A DNA stretch of 63,926 bases from CAYMOV01 sp964392085 (GTDB lineage: Bacteria > Oederibacteriota > Muellerivitia > Muellerivitales > Muellerivitaceae). A program made the translations under genes and the position numbers. The first letter of the stretch is position 1. Every line of letters begins with the position of its first letter. Location of the stretch: the NCBI GenBank assembly GCA_964392085.1, contig CAYMOV010000007.1:1-63926 (forward strand), in the 5' to 3' direction. Positions 16,556 to 23,969 of this stretch are shown piece by piece. The notes below the pieces were generated by a model. The model searched no databases, was not told the DNA's origin, and saw nothing but the letters and a program-made list of their open reading frames with translations.

Positions 16556-18010
16556 TCAGCCCGCCTTCCGGGCCGGGATCGTCCCCAGCACCCAGGTGTC
16601 CTTACTGCCGCCCCCTTGGGACGAGTTCACCACCAGCGAGCCCTTCTTGAGGGCCACCCGCGTCAGTCCCCCGGGCAGGACATAGACCTCCCGGCCGTGG
16701 AGGATGTAGGGCCTCAGGTCCACATGACGACCTTCCAGGCTGTCGTCGAACAGGACCGGCGCCCGGGAAAGGGCCAGGGTCGGCTGGGCGATGTAGTCGC
16801 GCGGGTTGTCGCGGATCAGAAGGGCGAATTTGTCCTGTTCAGCCTTCGTGGAGTGGGGTCCCACCAGCATCCCGTAGCCGCCGGCTTGGTTGACCGCCTT
16901 GACCACGAGGCTTTCGAGATTGCCCAGTACGTGATCCCTCTGTTCCTTGTCCCAGCAAACGAAGGTCGGGACATTGGAAAGGATGGGTTCCTCGGACAGG
17001 AAGTACCGAATGAGGTTCGGTACGAAGGTGTAGAGGGCCTTGTCGTCCGCCACCCCGGTACCGGGAGCGTTGGCCAAGGCTACCCGGCCCGCCCGGTAGA
17101 CTTCCATCAAACCCGGCACCCCGAGGGTCGAGTCGGGCCGGAAGGCCAACGGGTCCAGGTAGTCGTCGTCGATGCGGCGGTAAATGACGTCCACCCGCTC
17201 GTAACCCTTGGTGGTTCGCATCATCACATAGCCGTCCAACACCACTAAGTCTTGGCCCACCACCAATTCCGCCCCCATTTGCTGGGCCAGGAAGGCATGC
17301 TCGAAGTAGGCGGAATTCATGGGGCCCGGGGTCAAGACCACGATCTTGGGACGGGAAACGCCTTTAGGCGCGATGTACTGGAGGGTATCCAAGAGTCGGT
17401 GGCCATAATCGTCCACCGGGCGGACCGGCAGGTCCTGGAAGGCCTGGGGCAAGGTGCGTTTCAGGACATCCCGGTTCTTGAGGACGTAGGACACGCCGGA
17501 GGGGCAGCGGAGGTTGTCCTCCAGCACGAAATACTCTCCCGAGTGGTCCCGCACCAGGTCGGTGCCGGTGATGTGGATCCAGACATCCTTGGGGGGCTTG
17601 AGTCCCACGCATTGGGGCCGGTATCCGGCGCAGGTGGCGATCATCTCAGAGGGCACGACCCCATCCCGGATGCACTTGCGGCCGTTATAGACGTCGTGGA
17701 CGAAGAGGTTGAGGGCCCGGATGCGCTGGATCAGGCCCCTTTCGAGGCGGCTCCACTCGGCGGCCTCGATGATCCGGGGGATCACGTCGAACGGGAATAT
17801 CTTCTCGGTGCCTTCACGGCTGCCATAAACCGTGAAAGTGATGCCCAGTTGGAGCAGTTCGGCCTCGGCGGCCTTCTGTTGGCGCACTAAGTCGCCGGGC
17901 GGAAGGGCCCGAAGGCGCTCCAATAATGGGGCCACCCCTCCCCGGGGCTTGCCCGGGGCCTCGAACATCTCGTCGAAAAAGGTCCCAGTCTCGTAATGGT
18001 CGAAATCCAT
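16556..18010 (-). CDS. Circularly permuted ATP-grasp protein (DUF404/DUF407)
   Basis: 484 residues from ATG at 18010 with GGGAGGGA just upstream. It carries the family landmarks: YDEMFE-like N terminus, LGITFTVYG, a central FVLEDNLRCPSGVSYVLKNR segment, and VVKAVNQAGGYGMLVGP near residue 360, the permuted ATP-grasp nucleotide loop. ATP-grasp enzymes form amide bonds through acyl-phosphate intermediates, so this is the likely ligase of the Anbu-linked system. It is the first gene of a four-gene operon running to 13971. Substrates are not known. Confidence 0.9.
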   Translation of the reverse strand: MDFDHYETGTFFDEMFEAPGKPRGGVAPLLERLRALPPGDLVRQQKAAEAELLQLGITFTVYGSREGTEKIFPFDVIPRIIEAAEWSRLERGLIQRIRALNLFVHDVYNGRKCIRDGVVPSEMIATCAGYRPQCVGLKPPKDVWIHITGTDLVRDHSGEYFVLEDNLRCPSGVSYVLKNRDVLKRTLPQAFQDLPVRPVDDYGHRLLDTLQYIAPKGVSRPKIVVLTPGPMNSAYFEHAFLAQQMGAELVVGQDLVVLDGYVMMRTTKGYERVDVIYRRIDDDYLDPLAFRPDSTLGVPGLMEVYRAGRVALANAPGTGVADDKALYTFVPNLIRYFLSEEPILSNVPTFVCWDKEQRDHVLGNLESLVVKAVNQAGGYGMLVGPHSTKAEQDKFALLIRDNPRDYIAQPTLALSRAPVLFDDSLEGRHVDLRPYILHGREVYVLPGGLTRVALKKGSLVVNSSQGGGSKDTWVLGTIPARKAG

Positions 18011-18211
18011 GGGTCCCTCCCACTTGTTGCGATTGTTGGGTGGGGTTAAAGCAAGTCCGGGGCCAATGAAAAGTGCCGCTTTAGGGGTCGTAGGCGCCCC
18101 TGGGGACCCATTTCGTTACAAAGCAGGGCCGTTTCCACATATATGTCGGTTAGACGATTAGGAATCAGTCAGCAAAGGCTAATTCGAAAGCACTCTTTCG
18201 GTTTGAACTAA

Positions 18212-18631
18212 TCATTTGATCGTTAGCGGCTCATCGAAGAAACCAACAATCGGCTCATTTTTGCCAAGATGTACAATTTCAAAATTTTCAACCAACCAAT
18301 AAGTATCATTACTGCCGTGAAGATCCAGTTTAGCCATTCCCCAACCCCTTTCCCCTCTAAAGACAAAACAAAATACGCCATCACCAGGGTTTGTTTCAAA
18401 ACTTACCCAAGAACTAAAAAAGTCATAAACGCCATTAATTTCACCGTATTGCTTAACGATTACAGGGTTGGTTTTGACAATCAATTTCGCTTTTATACAT
18501 GTGGGATTTACTCCAAAGGAATAAGTTGAAGCTACAAAAAGCACAAACAAAAAGAAAGCCCACCTGAATATTTTAGTTTTAATAACAGCCCTAAAAATAT
18601 TTAATTTCCGATTCCACTTACTGTAGTTCAT
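18212..18631 (-). CDS. Orphan AT-rich putative secreted protein
   Basis: 139 residues from ATG at 18631, preceded by AAGGTGGG. A Lys/Arg-rich N terminus leads into a hydrophobic stretch (WAFFLFVLFVASTYSFG), either a Sec signal or a membrane anchor. The rest is mixed, rich in Lys, Asn, Phe and Val, with two Cys. I do not recognise a family. Base composition is much richer in A and T than the neighbours, with AAA, AAT and ATT codons frequent, which suggests recent acquisition. It sits next to a toxin-antitoxin locus in an AT-rich islet between the Anbu operon and the peptide ABC genes. Confidence 0.55.
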   Translation of the reverse strand: MNYSKWNRKLNIFRAVIKTKIFRWAFFLFVLFVASTYSFGVNPTCIKAKLIVKTNPVIVKQYGEINGVYDFFSSWVSFETNPGDGVFCFVFRGERGWGMAKLDLHGSNDTYWLVENFEIVHLGKNEPIVGFFDEPLTIK

Positions 18632-18743
18632 TTTCCCACCTTCAGATGGAAGCATCATGAAGTGTAGACCAGGCCAGGGATTCGAAAGTTAGATCTCGTT
18701 TAGATTTCATTACAATCCCTGCCATCGCGATTGCGTTTTAATA

Positions 18744-19085
18744 TCAAGCCTTAGTCATGTCTACCGTCTCGAAAAGATCCGTAAACTTCACCCCCAACGC
18801 CTTGGCGAGTTTCTGGACGATCTGAATGCTGGGGCTGAACTCGGCCTCGTAGTCTTCGATGTAAGCCACGGTCCGAAGGCTGACATCGGCCCTTTCGGCC
18901 AATTCCTTTTGCGAAAGCTTCTTTTCGCTTCGGTATTCGATGACGTTCCATGCCAAGCAGGCACGGGGGTCCGGGTCCTTGAGGGCCTTATAGACCTCGG
19001 GTCTATCGCGCTTTAAACGCCGCATGCTTTCTTCATGGGTAATCATGCCCTTGATTTGGGGCACCTTGTGGCTCTGGGTTTTCAT
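18744..19085 (-). CDS. higA: XRE-family antitoxin (HigA-like)
   Basis: 113 residues, ATG at 19085 overlapping the stop of the toxin frame (ATGA). The central helix-turn-helix is clear: LSQKELAERADVSLRTVAYIE, then SPSIQIVQKLAKALGV (about residues 57-97). The N-terminal 45 residues, including ESMRRLKRDRPEVYKAL, probably hold the toxin-binding part. HigA-type antitoxins neutralise a RelE-fold mRNA endonuclease and repress their own promoter. The toxin-first order fits HigBA. Because the toxin reading frame is disrupted, the antitoxin may now be a solitary regulator. Confidence 0.8.
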   Translation of the reverse strand: MKTQSHKVPQIKGMITHEESMRRLKRDRPEVYKALKDPDPRACLAWNVIEYRSEKKLSQKELAERADVSLRTVAYIEDYEAEFSPSIQIVQKLAKALGVKFTDLFETVDMTKA

Positions 19086-19385
19086 GACTTCCCTCCCTCA
19101 ATCTGCCGGACGTAGGCCTCGATGGCCTTTGTTTCATCCGGCTTAGGCTCCCCTTTGCGCGCTAAATGGGCGGCCAGGACGTACAGGGTTTTTCCAACGG
19201 GGTCGAAGTAATAATAGGTAATGCAGGATTCCCCCGTCTCTGGTAAAGAGCGTCCTTTCCAGCCTCCCCTTTTCCCTCACATCCGCGAAGATCTTTTTAA
19301 TCTGAATTTGGTAACCCACAAACTCCCTGGCGCCGATATGGCTACGGCTAAAGCGTTGGAAGTGGGGTGTTTCAAAGTAACGCAT
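19082..19385 (-). pseudogene. higB: RelE/HigB-like toxin, frameshifted
   Basis: ATG at 19385 opens a frame reading MRYFETPHFQRFSRSHIGAREF, a normal start for a RelE/HigB-type toxin of about 100 residues. After about residue 40 that frame loses the family pattern. A different frame supplies the expected second half: SLPETGESCITYYYFDP, then GKTLYVLAAHLARKGEPKPD, ending at 19082 and overlapping the antitoxin ATG. The switch lies near the A/G runs at about 19235-19280. One indel, real or from sequencing, would explain it. Promoter, order and overlap with the antitoxin are intact. Confidence 0.7.
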
Positions 19386-19403
19386 GGATTAGGCCTTATT
19401 AAG

Positions 19404-19432
19404 ATGATATGCAGTATTTTGCACTATGTCAA
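19404..19432 (-). promoter_or_regulatory. Near-consensus promoter of the higBA locus with operator-like palindrome
   Basis: Minus-strand TTGACA (19427-19432) and TATCAT (19404-19409) are 17 bases apart, starting transcription about 12 bases before the toxin ATG. The spacer contains TGCAAAATACTGCA, a TGCA/TGCA inverted repeat well placed for antitoxin autorepression. Confidence 0.75.
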
Positions 19433-19477
19433 CTGAGGCAAGTTAATGTTATTACCTAAAAGGTGCCGGAAACATGA

Positions 19478-20428
19478 TCAGGAGATGTTTTTCCACTTCC
19501 AGCAGGCGGTAGAACGGTCTTCCCCCACCGATACCAATGCATCCGATCCAGAAACCTTGCACTTATCCTCAGCCATTGGACAACGGGTGTGGAAGGCGCA
19601 ACCGGAAGGGGGTGAGGCTGGGTTGGGGGGATCGCCTTCCACGGTCACTGACCGGGTTTGGGCGGATTCGAGAAGAGCCTTGGTATATGGATGCTTCGGG
19701 GACTTCAAGACTTCGGCGGTCGGGCCAGATTCCACAACCCGACCCAGGTACAACACCACCATCCGACTACAAAGGTAGGACACCACCCCCAGGTCATGGG
19801 AGATGAAGAGAAAAGCCGAGCCGGAGGTGCGGTTCAAGTCCGACAGGAGGTTCAACATCGAAGCCTGCACCGACACATCCAGGTTCGACAAGGGCTCGTC
19901 CAAAACGAGGACTTTGGGCTTCAACACCAGGGCCCGAGCTAAGGCAATGCGCTGGCGCTGGCCGCCCGAGAATTGGTGTGGGTACTTCTCGGCGTCACCC
20001 TCCGAAAGACCCACCCTGACCAGAAGCTCCCGAACGGTCTTTTTCCAATCCGAGGGGTTCCCTTCCCCCAATACCTGCAGGGGTTCCACCACCGCTTCCC
20101 CGACCTTCATCCGGGGATCCAACGAACCGAAGGGGTTCTGGAAAACCATTTGGTAATTCCGACGCAAGCGCCTCAGTTCCTCTTTCGGGATGGTTGCGAG
20201 GTCCCGCCCCTCCCACTGCACCGTTCCTTGGTCAGGATTTTCTAAGCCGATGGCCAAGCGGGCCAAAGTGCTTTTGCCGCAACCTGACTCCCCCACCACG
20301 CCCAGGACCTCCCCAGGCGCTAAGTCGAGGTCCACTCCCCGAAGGGCGGCCACATGGGCGGTGGGGTTGCCCAACAAGCCCCGAGCCACTGGGTATGAAC
20401 GGGTTACACCCCGGAGGGATAGAAGCAT
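19478..20428 (-). CDS. oppF: Oligopeptide/dipeptide ABC transporter ATPase (OppF/DppF type)
   Basis: 316 residues from ATG at 20428, overlapping the end of oppD by 25 bases. Walker A GESGCGKST is at 46-54, the signature FSGGQRQRIALARAL near 160 and Walker B VLVLDEPLSNLD just after. The C-terminal oligopeptide-transporter extension has the Cys motif CAFHTRCPMAEDKCKVSG, which in this family holds an iron-sulfur cluster or metal. It energises peptide or nickel/oligosaccharide import together with OppD. No permease or binding-protein genes are nearby, so the rest of the transporter must be elsewhere. Confidence 0.9.
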   Translation of the reverse strand: MLLSLRGVTRSYPVARGLLGNPTAHVAALRGVDLDLAPGEVLGVVGESGCGKSTLARLAIGLENPDQGTVQWEGRDLATIPKEELRRLRRNYQMVFQNPFGSLDPRMKVGEAVVEPLQVLGEGNPSDWKKTVRELLVRVGLSEGDAEKYPHQFSGGQRQRIALARALVLKPKVLVLDEPLSNLDVSVQASMLNLLSDLNRTSGSAFLFISHDLGVVSYLCSRMVVLYLGRVVESGPTAEVLKSPKHPYTKALLESAQTRSVTVEGDPPNPASPPSGCAFHTRCPMAEDKCKVSGSDALVSVGEDRSTACWKWKNIS

Positions 20429-21384
20429 CGGATGGCCTGTCCCTTCCGGACCTCGGTCTCACCCGGGTCCTCCTGTCGGCAACGGTCCTTCACGGAGGGG
20501 CAGCGGGGGGCGAAGGAACAGCCCGTCGGCATTTGGTAAGGGGTGGGCGGGGCGCCCTCAATGGCGGGCAGGCGTTGGCCCGGCTTACCCTCGGTGGGAC
20601 GGCAAGCCCAGAGGGCTTTCGTATAAGGGTGGGCTGGATGCTCCAACAAATCCTTCACGGGGCCCCGTTCCACCACCCGACCCGCGTAAAAAACCGCCAC
20701 TTGGTCGGCGAAGCCCGCGGCCAGCGCCAAGTCATGGGTCACCAAGAGCACCGCCAAATTGCGGTTCTCGGATTCATGGCGGAGCAGGTCGAGGATCTGG
20801 GCCTGCACCGTGACGTCCAAGGCGGTGGTGGGTTCGTCGGCGATGAGCAGGGAGGGTTGGCCCGCCAGGGCCTGGGCGATCATGACCCGTTGGCACATGC
20901 CTCCGGAGAGTTGGTGGGGGTGCTGGTCCGCCACCCGCTCGGGGTCGGGCAGGCCGGTCTCGCGGAACAGCCGAAGGACTTCGGCGCGCGCATCGGCGGG
21001 CTTCAGGTCGCGGTGCGCGGTGATGGCCTCCGCCACCTGCTCGCCCACCCGGAAGGCCGGGTTCAGGCTGGTGAGGGGATCCTGGAAGATCATCCCAATC
21101 TCGCCTCCCCTCAGGCGGCGCCAACCCTCGGCATCCCGTTGCGAGAGGTCCCTACCCTGAAAGATGATCCTTCCACCGGTCAGGGCCAACGGAGGCTCGG
21201 GTAAGAGGCGCAGGATGGAGAGGGCCGTGACGGTCTTGCCGCAACCCGATTCGCCGACCAGGGCCCAGCGCTCGCCGTCGGCGAGGGAAAGGTCCACGCC
21301 GCGCAGGATCTTGCCGGAGGGCTGGCCGGGGGTTTCCGGCAAGGCCTCGACCTGGAGGTTTTCGATCTGGAGGAGGGCTGGCAC
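20404..21384 (-). CDS. oppD: Oligopeptide/dipeptide ABC transporter ATPase (OppD/DppD type)
   Basis: 326 residues using GTG at 21384, seven bases after the stop of the metallophosphoesterase-like gene; a TTG at 21438 is an alternative but would overlap that gene. Walker A GESGCGKT is near 44-51, signature LSGGMCQRVMIAQAL near 160 and Walker B LLIADEPTTALD after it. The C-terminal CSFAPRCPSVKDRCRQ Cys cluster is the mark of Opp/Dpp ATPases. It forms the heterodimeric motor with OppF encoded downstream. The shared operon with a phosphoesterase-like gene is unusual. Confidence 0.9.
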   Translation of the reverse strand: MPALLQIENLQVEALPETPGQPSGKILRGVDLSLADGERWALVGESGCGKTVTALSILRLLPEPPLALTGGRIIFQGRDLSQRDAEGWRRLRGGEIGMIFQDPLTSLNPAFRVGEQVAEAITAHRDLKPADARAEVLRLFRETGLPDPERVADQHPHQLSGGMCQRVMIAQALAGQPSLLIADEPTTALDVTVQAQILDLLRHESENRNLAVLLVTHDLALAAGFADQVAVFYAGRVVERGPVKDLLEHPAHPYTKALWACRPTEGKPGQRLPAIEGAPPTPYQMPTGCSFAPRCPSVKDRCRQEDPGETEVRKGQAIRCFYPSGV

Positions 21385-21391
21385 GGGAAGG

Positions 21392-22174
21392 TTATTCGAG
21401 GACCGACGGGTCCACGAGGCGTTCGCAACGGACCTCAAGGGAGGGATAGTCCACCATGGCGTATTGGCCCAGGAAGAGGGGGCCCGGGTTCACGACGGTG
21501 GTCGGGCCCATCTTGACCGTTCCTTGGCCCGAGGTGGCCCTTCCACAGACCAACAGCTTGGGGGCCACCCGTTCCACCACTTCGTTGACGAAGAGGACGC
21601 CCAGGTGCTCGCCGTCGGACACGTCCAGGCGGCAGACCGGCGGCGTATAGGTCATCAACACCTTCTCGCCCGGCATGTAGGGCAGGCGGCGCAAGGCGAA
21701 CTCGGCCCAGGGCGTGTTGTAACGGAGCAGGAATTCCCGGTCGTCCTCACCCACGTTGATGTCGCCCCCAAAACCGGTCACCTGGAACGCTTCGTCCTGG
21801 TGGGTCTGCTCATGGGCGGGCTTGAAGTTGTTGTAGATCTGGGTGAAGGAATAGACGGTCTTGAAGTACACCGACTCGGGGGCGTCACTCATGCCGGGGA
21901 TGACATAAACGGTCTTTTGGCTGTCGGCAAGGAACAGCATGAACTGGCGAAGGTGGTCCTCGTCAACGAGACGTTCGGCCTGGATCTCAGGGGATTCCAT
22001 CGAGGGCTTGCTGTGGAAGCGACGGGCGTTCTCGTACTCGTCCATGCGGGCGGCGCCCTTCATGGACCCGCCGCAATAAAGGATGATATCAGGCTGTTCC
22101 TCCTGGATCTTCATGCCCAGGGGGGTCAGCATCTCGGAGGCCCCGCGATAATCGGTGAGGCAAAGGAGTTTCAA
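21392..22174 (-). CDS. Degenerate calcineurin-like metallophosphoesterase
   Basis: 260 residues from ATG at 22174. The fold pattern is that of calcineurin-like phosphoesterases: TDYRG (7-11) where GD/DxH is expected, ILYCGGSMKG for GDxxD, VIPGMSDAPE for GNHD, and LVCGRATSGQGTV for GHTH near the end, followed by VVNPGPL. Most metal-binding His and Asp residues of the family are therefore replaced while the surrounding strands remain. It may bind nucleotides or metals differently, or be a regulatory pseudoenzyme. It is the first gene of the operon with oppD and oppF. Assignment is by fold pattern only. Confidence 0.6.
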   Translation of the reverse strand: MKLLCLTDYRGASEMLTPLGMKIQEEQPDIILYCGGSMKGAARMDEYENARRFHSKPSMESPEIQAERLVDEDHLRQFMLFLADSQKTVYVIPGMSDAPESVYFKTVYSFTQIYNNFKPAHEQTHQDEAFQVTGFGGDINVGEDDREFLLRYNTPWAEFALRRLPYMPGEKVLMTYTPPVCRLDVSDGEHLGVLFVNEVVERVAPKLLVCGRATSGQGTVKMGPTTVVNPGPLFLGQYAMVDYPSLEVRCERLVDPSVLE

Positions 22175-22522
22175 TGGACCAACCTTTCCTTGTCATTGTA
22201 ACACCAGAACATCAAAACCCACATCCACCACAGAGACACGTCCCGCACCCAATTCAAACCCTTATGAATGCGGGACAGTCCCACCTCCCTATCATGGAAG
22301 GCGGGCGGGACAGGGACTCCGTAAAGAAGGCCCCATTCCATCATTGGGTGTCCGCAACATGGTTATGAAAAGGTCATCCCAGGACGCCTGAGCCTTATCC
22401 CAAACCTCGATTTGGAGCTTGATACCTCGGGTCAGTGCCTTTGTGTCCCTGTGGTGAAAACGTTGATCTGTTGAGCGACTATGAAAAAAGGCTTGTGATT
22501 TTGGTAAGATGCCATCCACCCA
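22175..22522. other. Intergenic region bounded by inverted CCACAGAGACAC-type arms
   Basis: About 350 bases between the divergent phosphoesterase-like and DUF4921 genes. It contains CCACCACAGAGACACG at 22226-22240 and its inverted partner TTTGTGTCCCTGTGGTG at 22440-22456, roughly 200 bases apart. In between, GCGGGACAGTCCCACC and GGGCGGGACAGGGACT are two GGGACAG-containing segments. No gene was recognised; short frames here look like chance. It must also hold divergent promoters, but none stands out. Confidence 0.5.
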
Positions 22523-23833
22523 ATGCGACCCGACCGCCCCCCCCTAGAAACCCTGAAGGACGGAACCTTCCGGCAGATCCACCCCGTCACGGGCGAGGAA
22601 GTTTGGAACGTTCCGGGCCGGGCCTGGCGCCCCAAACGGTCCTACCGGGCCGCGCCCCCCTCCCGTTTGGAGACGGTGCCGGGCCCCGAGGGCTTCTGCG
22701 ACTTCTGCGAGTCCCGCCGCCTGGAAACCCCACCCGAGAAATCCCGCTGGTGGTTGGACGAGCGGGGGAAATGGCGAACCGCGGACTTCCTTCCGGCCGG
22801 GGAAATCCCAAGGGGGCCCGCCGACTTCCGGCGGATCGCCAACCTCTTCGAGATCGTCACCTACGATTATTGGGCGAAGAACCTTGGGTTCAAACCCCAT
22901 CCCGACCGGAAGGCCTGGCGGGACGCCTACCTCGCCGATCCGGCGGGCCGGGCCCACGTCGAGGGACTGATCCGATCGAAGGCCCGGCTCGGCGGCATCG
23001 AACTCAACCTTGACGAATCCGGCCGCCTGGCGGACCTTGCCCTCCAAGCCGAGCCCCTCTTTTTCGGTTCCCACGAACTCATCGTGGCGGGCGCCCACTT
23101 CCGTCCCCACGCCGAATGGGACCACGAGGTCGTGTCCTCCGGGGACCTGGATCCGGCCCGCCACCGAAAGTACATCGCCTACACCGCCGACAGCGCCCGG
23201 GACATCCTCGCGGCGAACCCCAAGGCCCAATACGTCGCGGTCTTCCAGAATTGGCTGTCCGGCGCGGGCGCCTCCTTCGAACACCTTCACAAGCAGCTCG
23301 CCGGCCTGGACCGGCCGGGTCCCTATGTTGAGCAAATCCTCCAAGCGCTGAAGGAGGACCCGTCCCTGTTCAACCGCCGATTCCTCGCCCCTGCCCTGGA
23401 GCGGGATTGGGTCGTGGCCTCCAACCGTTACGCCGTGGCGGTGGCGGCATTCGGGACCCAACTACCCTCCGTTTGGGTGTTTTCCCTCAGCGGAAAGGAC
23501 AAACCCTGGGAACTTTCAATGGCGGAATTGGATGGTTTCTCCGACCTACTGCACGCCTGCCACGCGGCCATGGGATCCGAGGTCGCCTCGAACGAGGAAT
23601 GGGTCTTTTCCCCGCCGGGTGAAAAGGCGCGGGTTCCCTTCCATGTCACCCTGAAATGGCGGACCGGGATCCACGCCGGGTTCGAAGGCGCCACCAGGAT
23701 CTTCATCAACCCACTGAGGCCGGAGGAGCTTCGGGACCGACTGAGGGAACGGCTGGAGGCTTTGGCGCTCCTGGGACGCCTGGGTGACGTGACCATCGGC
23801 GGCAAGGTTTCCAAGGACCCCTTGCCTGAATAA
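22523..23833 (+). CDS. DUF4921 / galactose-1-phosphate uridylyltransferase-like protein
   Basis: 436 residues from ATG at 22523; no strong ribosome site is visible. An N-terminal segment (IHPVTGEEVWNVPGRAWRP) and a CDFCESRR Cys pair precede a HIT/GalT-like core. FQNWLSGAGASFEHLHKQLAG (about 240-260) supplies an HLHKQ motif like the HPHGQ of GalT, where the first His after the turn is the nucleotidyl acceptor. The second half repeats a GalT-like domain ending with VPFHVTLKWRTGIHAGFE. The layout matches what I recall of DUF4921 proteins. It probably transfers or cleaves a nucleotidyl group on a sugar phosphate, but the substrate is unknown. Stand-alone plus-strand gene. Confidence 0.72.
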   Translation: MRPDRPPLETLKDGTFRQIHPVTGEEVWNVPGRAWRPKRSYRAAPPSRLETVPGPEGFCDFCESRRLETPPEKSRWWLDERGKWRTADFLPAGEIPRGPADFRRIANLFEIVTYDYWAKNLGFKPHPDRKAWRDAYLADPAGRAHVEGLIRSKARLGGIELNLDESGRLADLALQAEPLFFGSHELIVAGAHFRPHAEWDHEVVSSGDLDPARHRKYIAYTADSARDILAANPKAQYVAVFQNWLSGAGASFEHLHKQLAGLDRPGPYVEQILQALKEDPSLFNRRFLAPALERDWVVASNRYAVAVAAFGTQLPSVWVFSLSGKDKPWELSMAELDGFSDLLHACHAAMGSEVASNEEWVFSPPGEKARVPFHVTLKWRTGIHAGFEGATRIFINPLRPEELRDRLRERLEALALLGRLGDVTIGGKVSKDPLPE

Positions 23834-23850
23834 ACGAAAACAGCACACGC

Positions 23851-23964
23851 TGAACCACGGAGGGCACGGGAAAGAGGAGTTAAATGAATAACTATTTATT
23901 TTTCATCATCTGATTTGTTTTACGCCTAAGGTTCTCCGCCGTCTCCGCCCTCCCGTGGTTCAAA
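23851..23964. repeat. Paired inverted repeat, GAACCACGGAGG type
   Basis: Left arm TGAACCACGGAGGGCACGGG (from 23851) and right arm CCGCCCTCCCGTGGTTCA (ending about 23962) are near reverse complements separated by about 65 AT-rich bases. It fills the convergent gap between the DUF4921 and GT-C genes. Confidence 0.7.
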
Positions 23965-23969
23965 CAGTT

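Noticed and set aside
22292..22519. 75-residue minus-strand frame in the gap before the DUF4921 gene
   Set aside because: It runs through the inverted intergenic repeat arm and has no family pattern or ribosome site.
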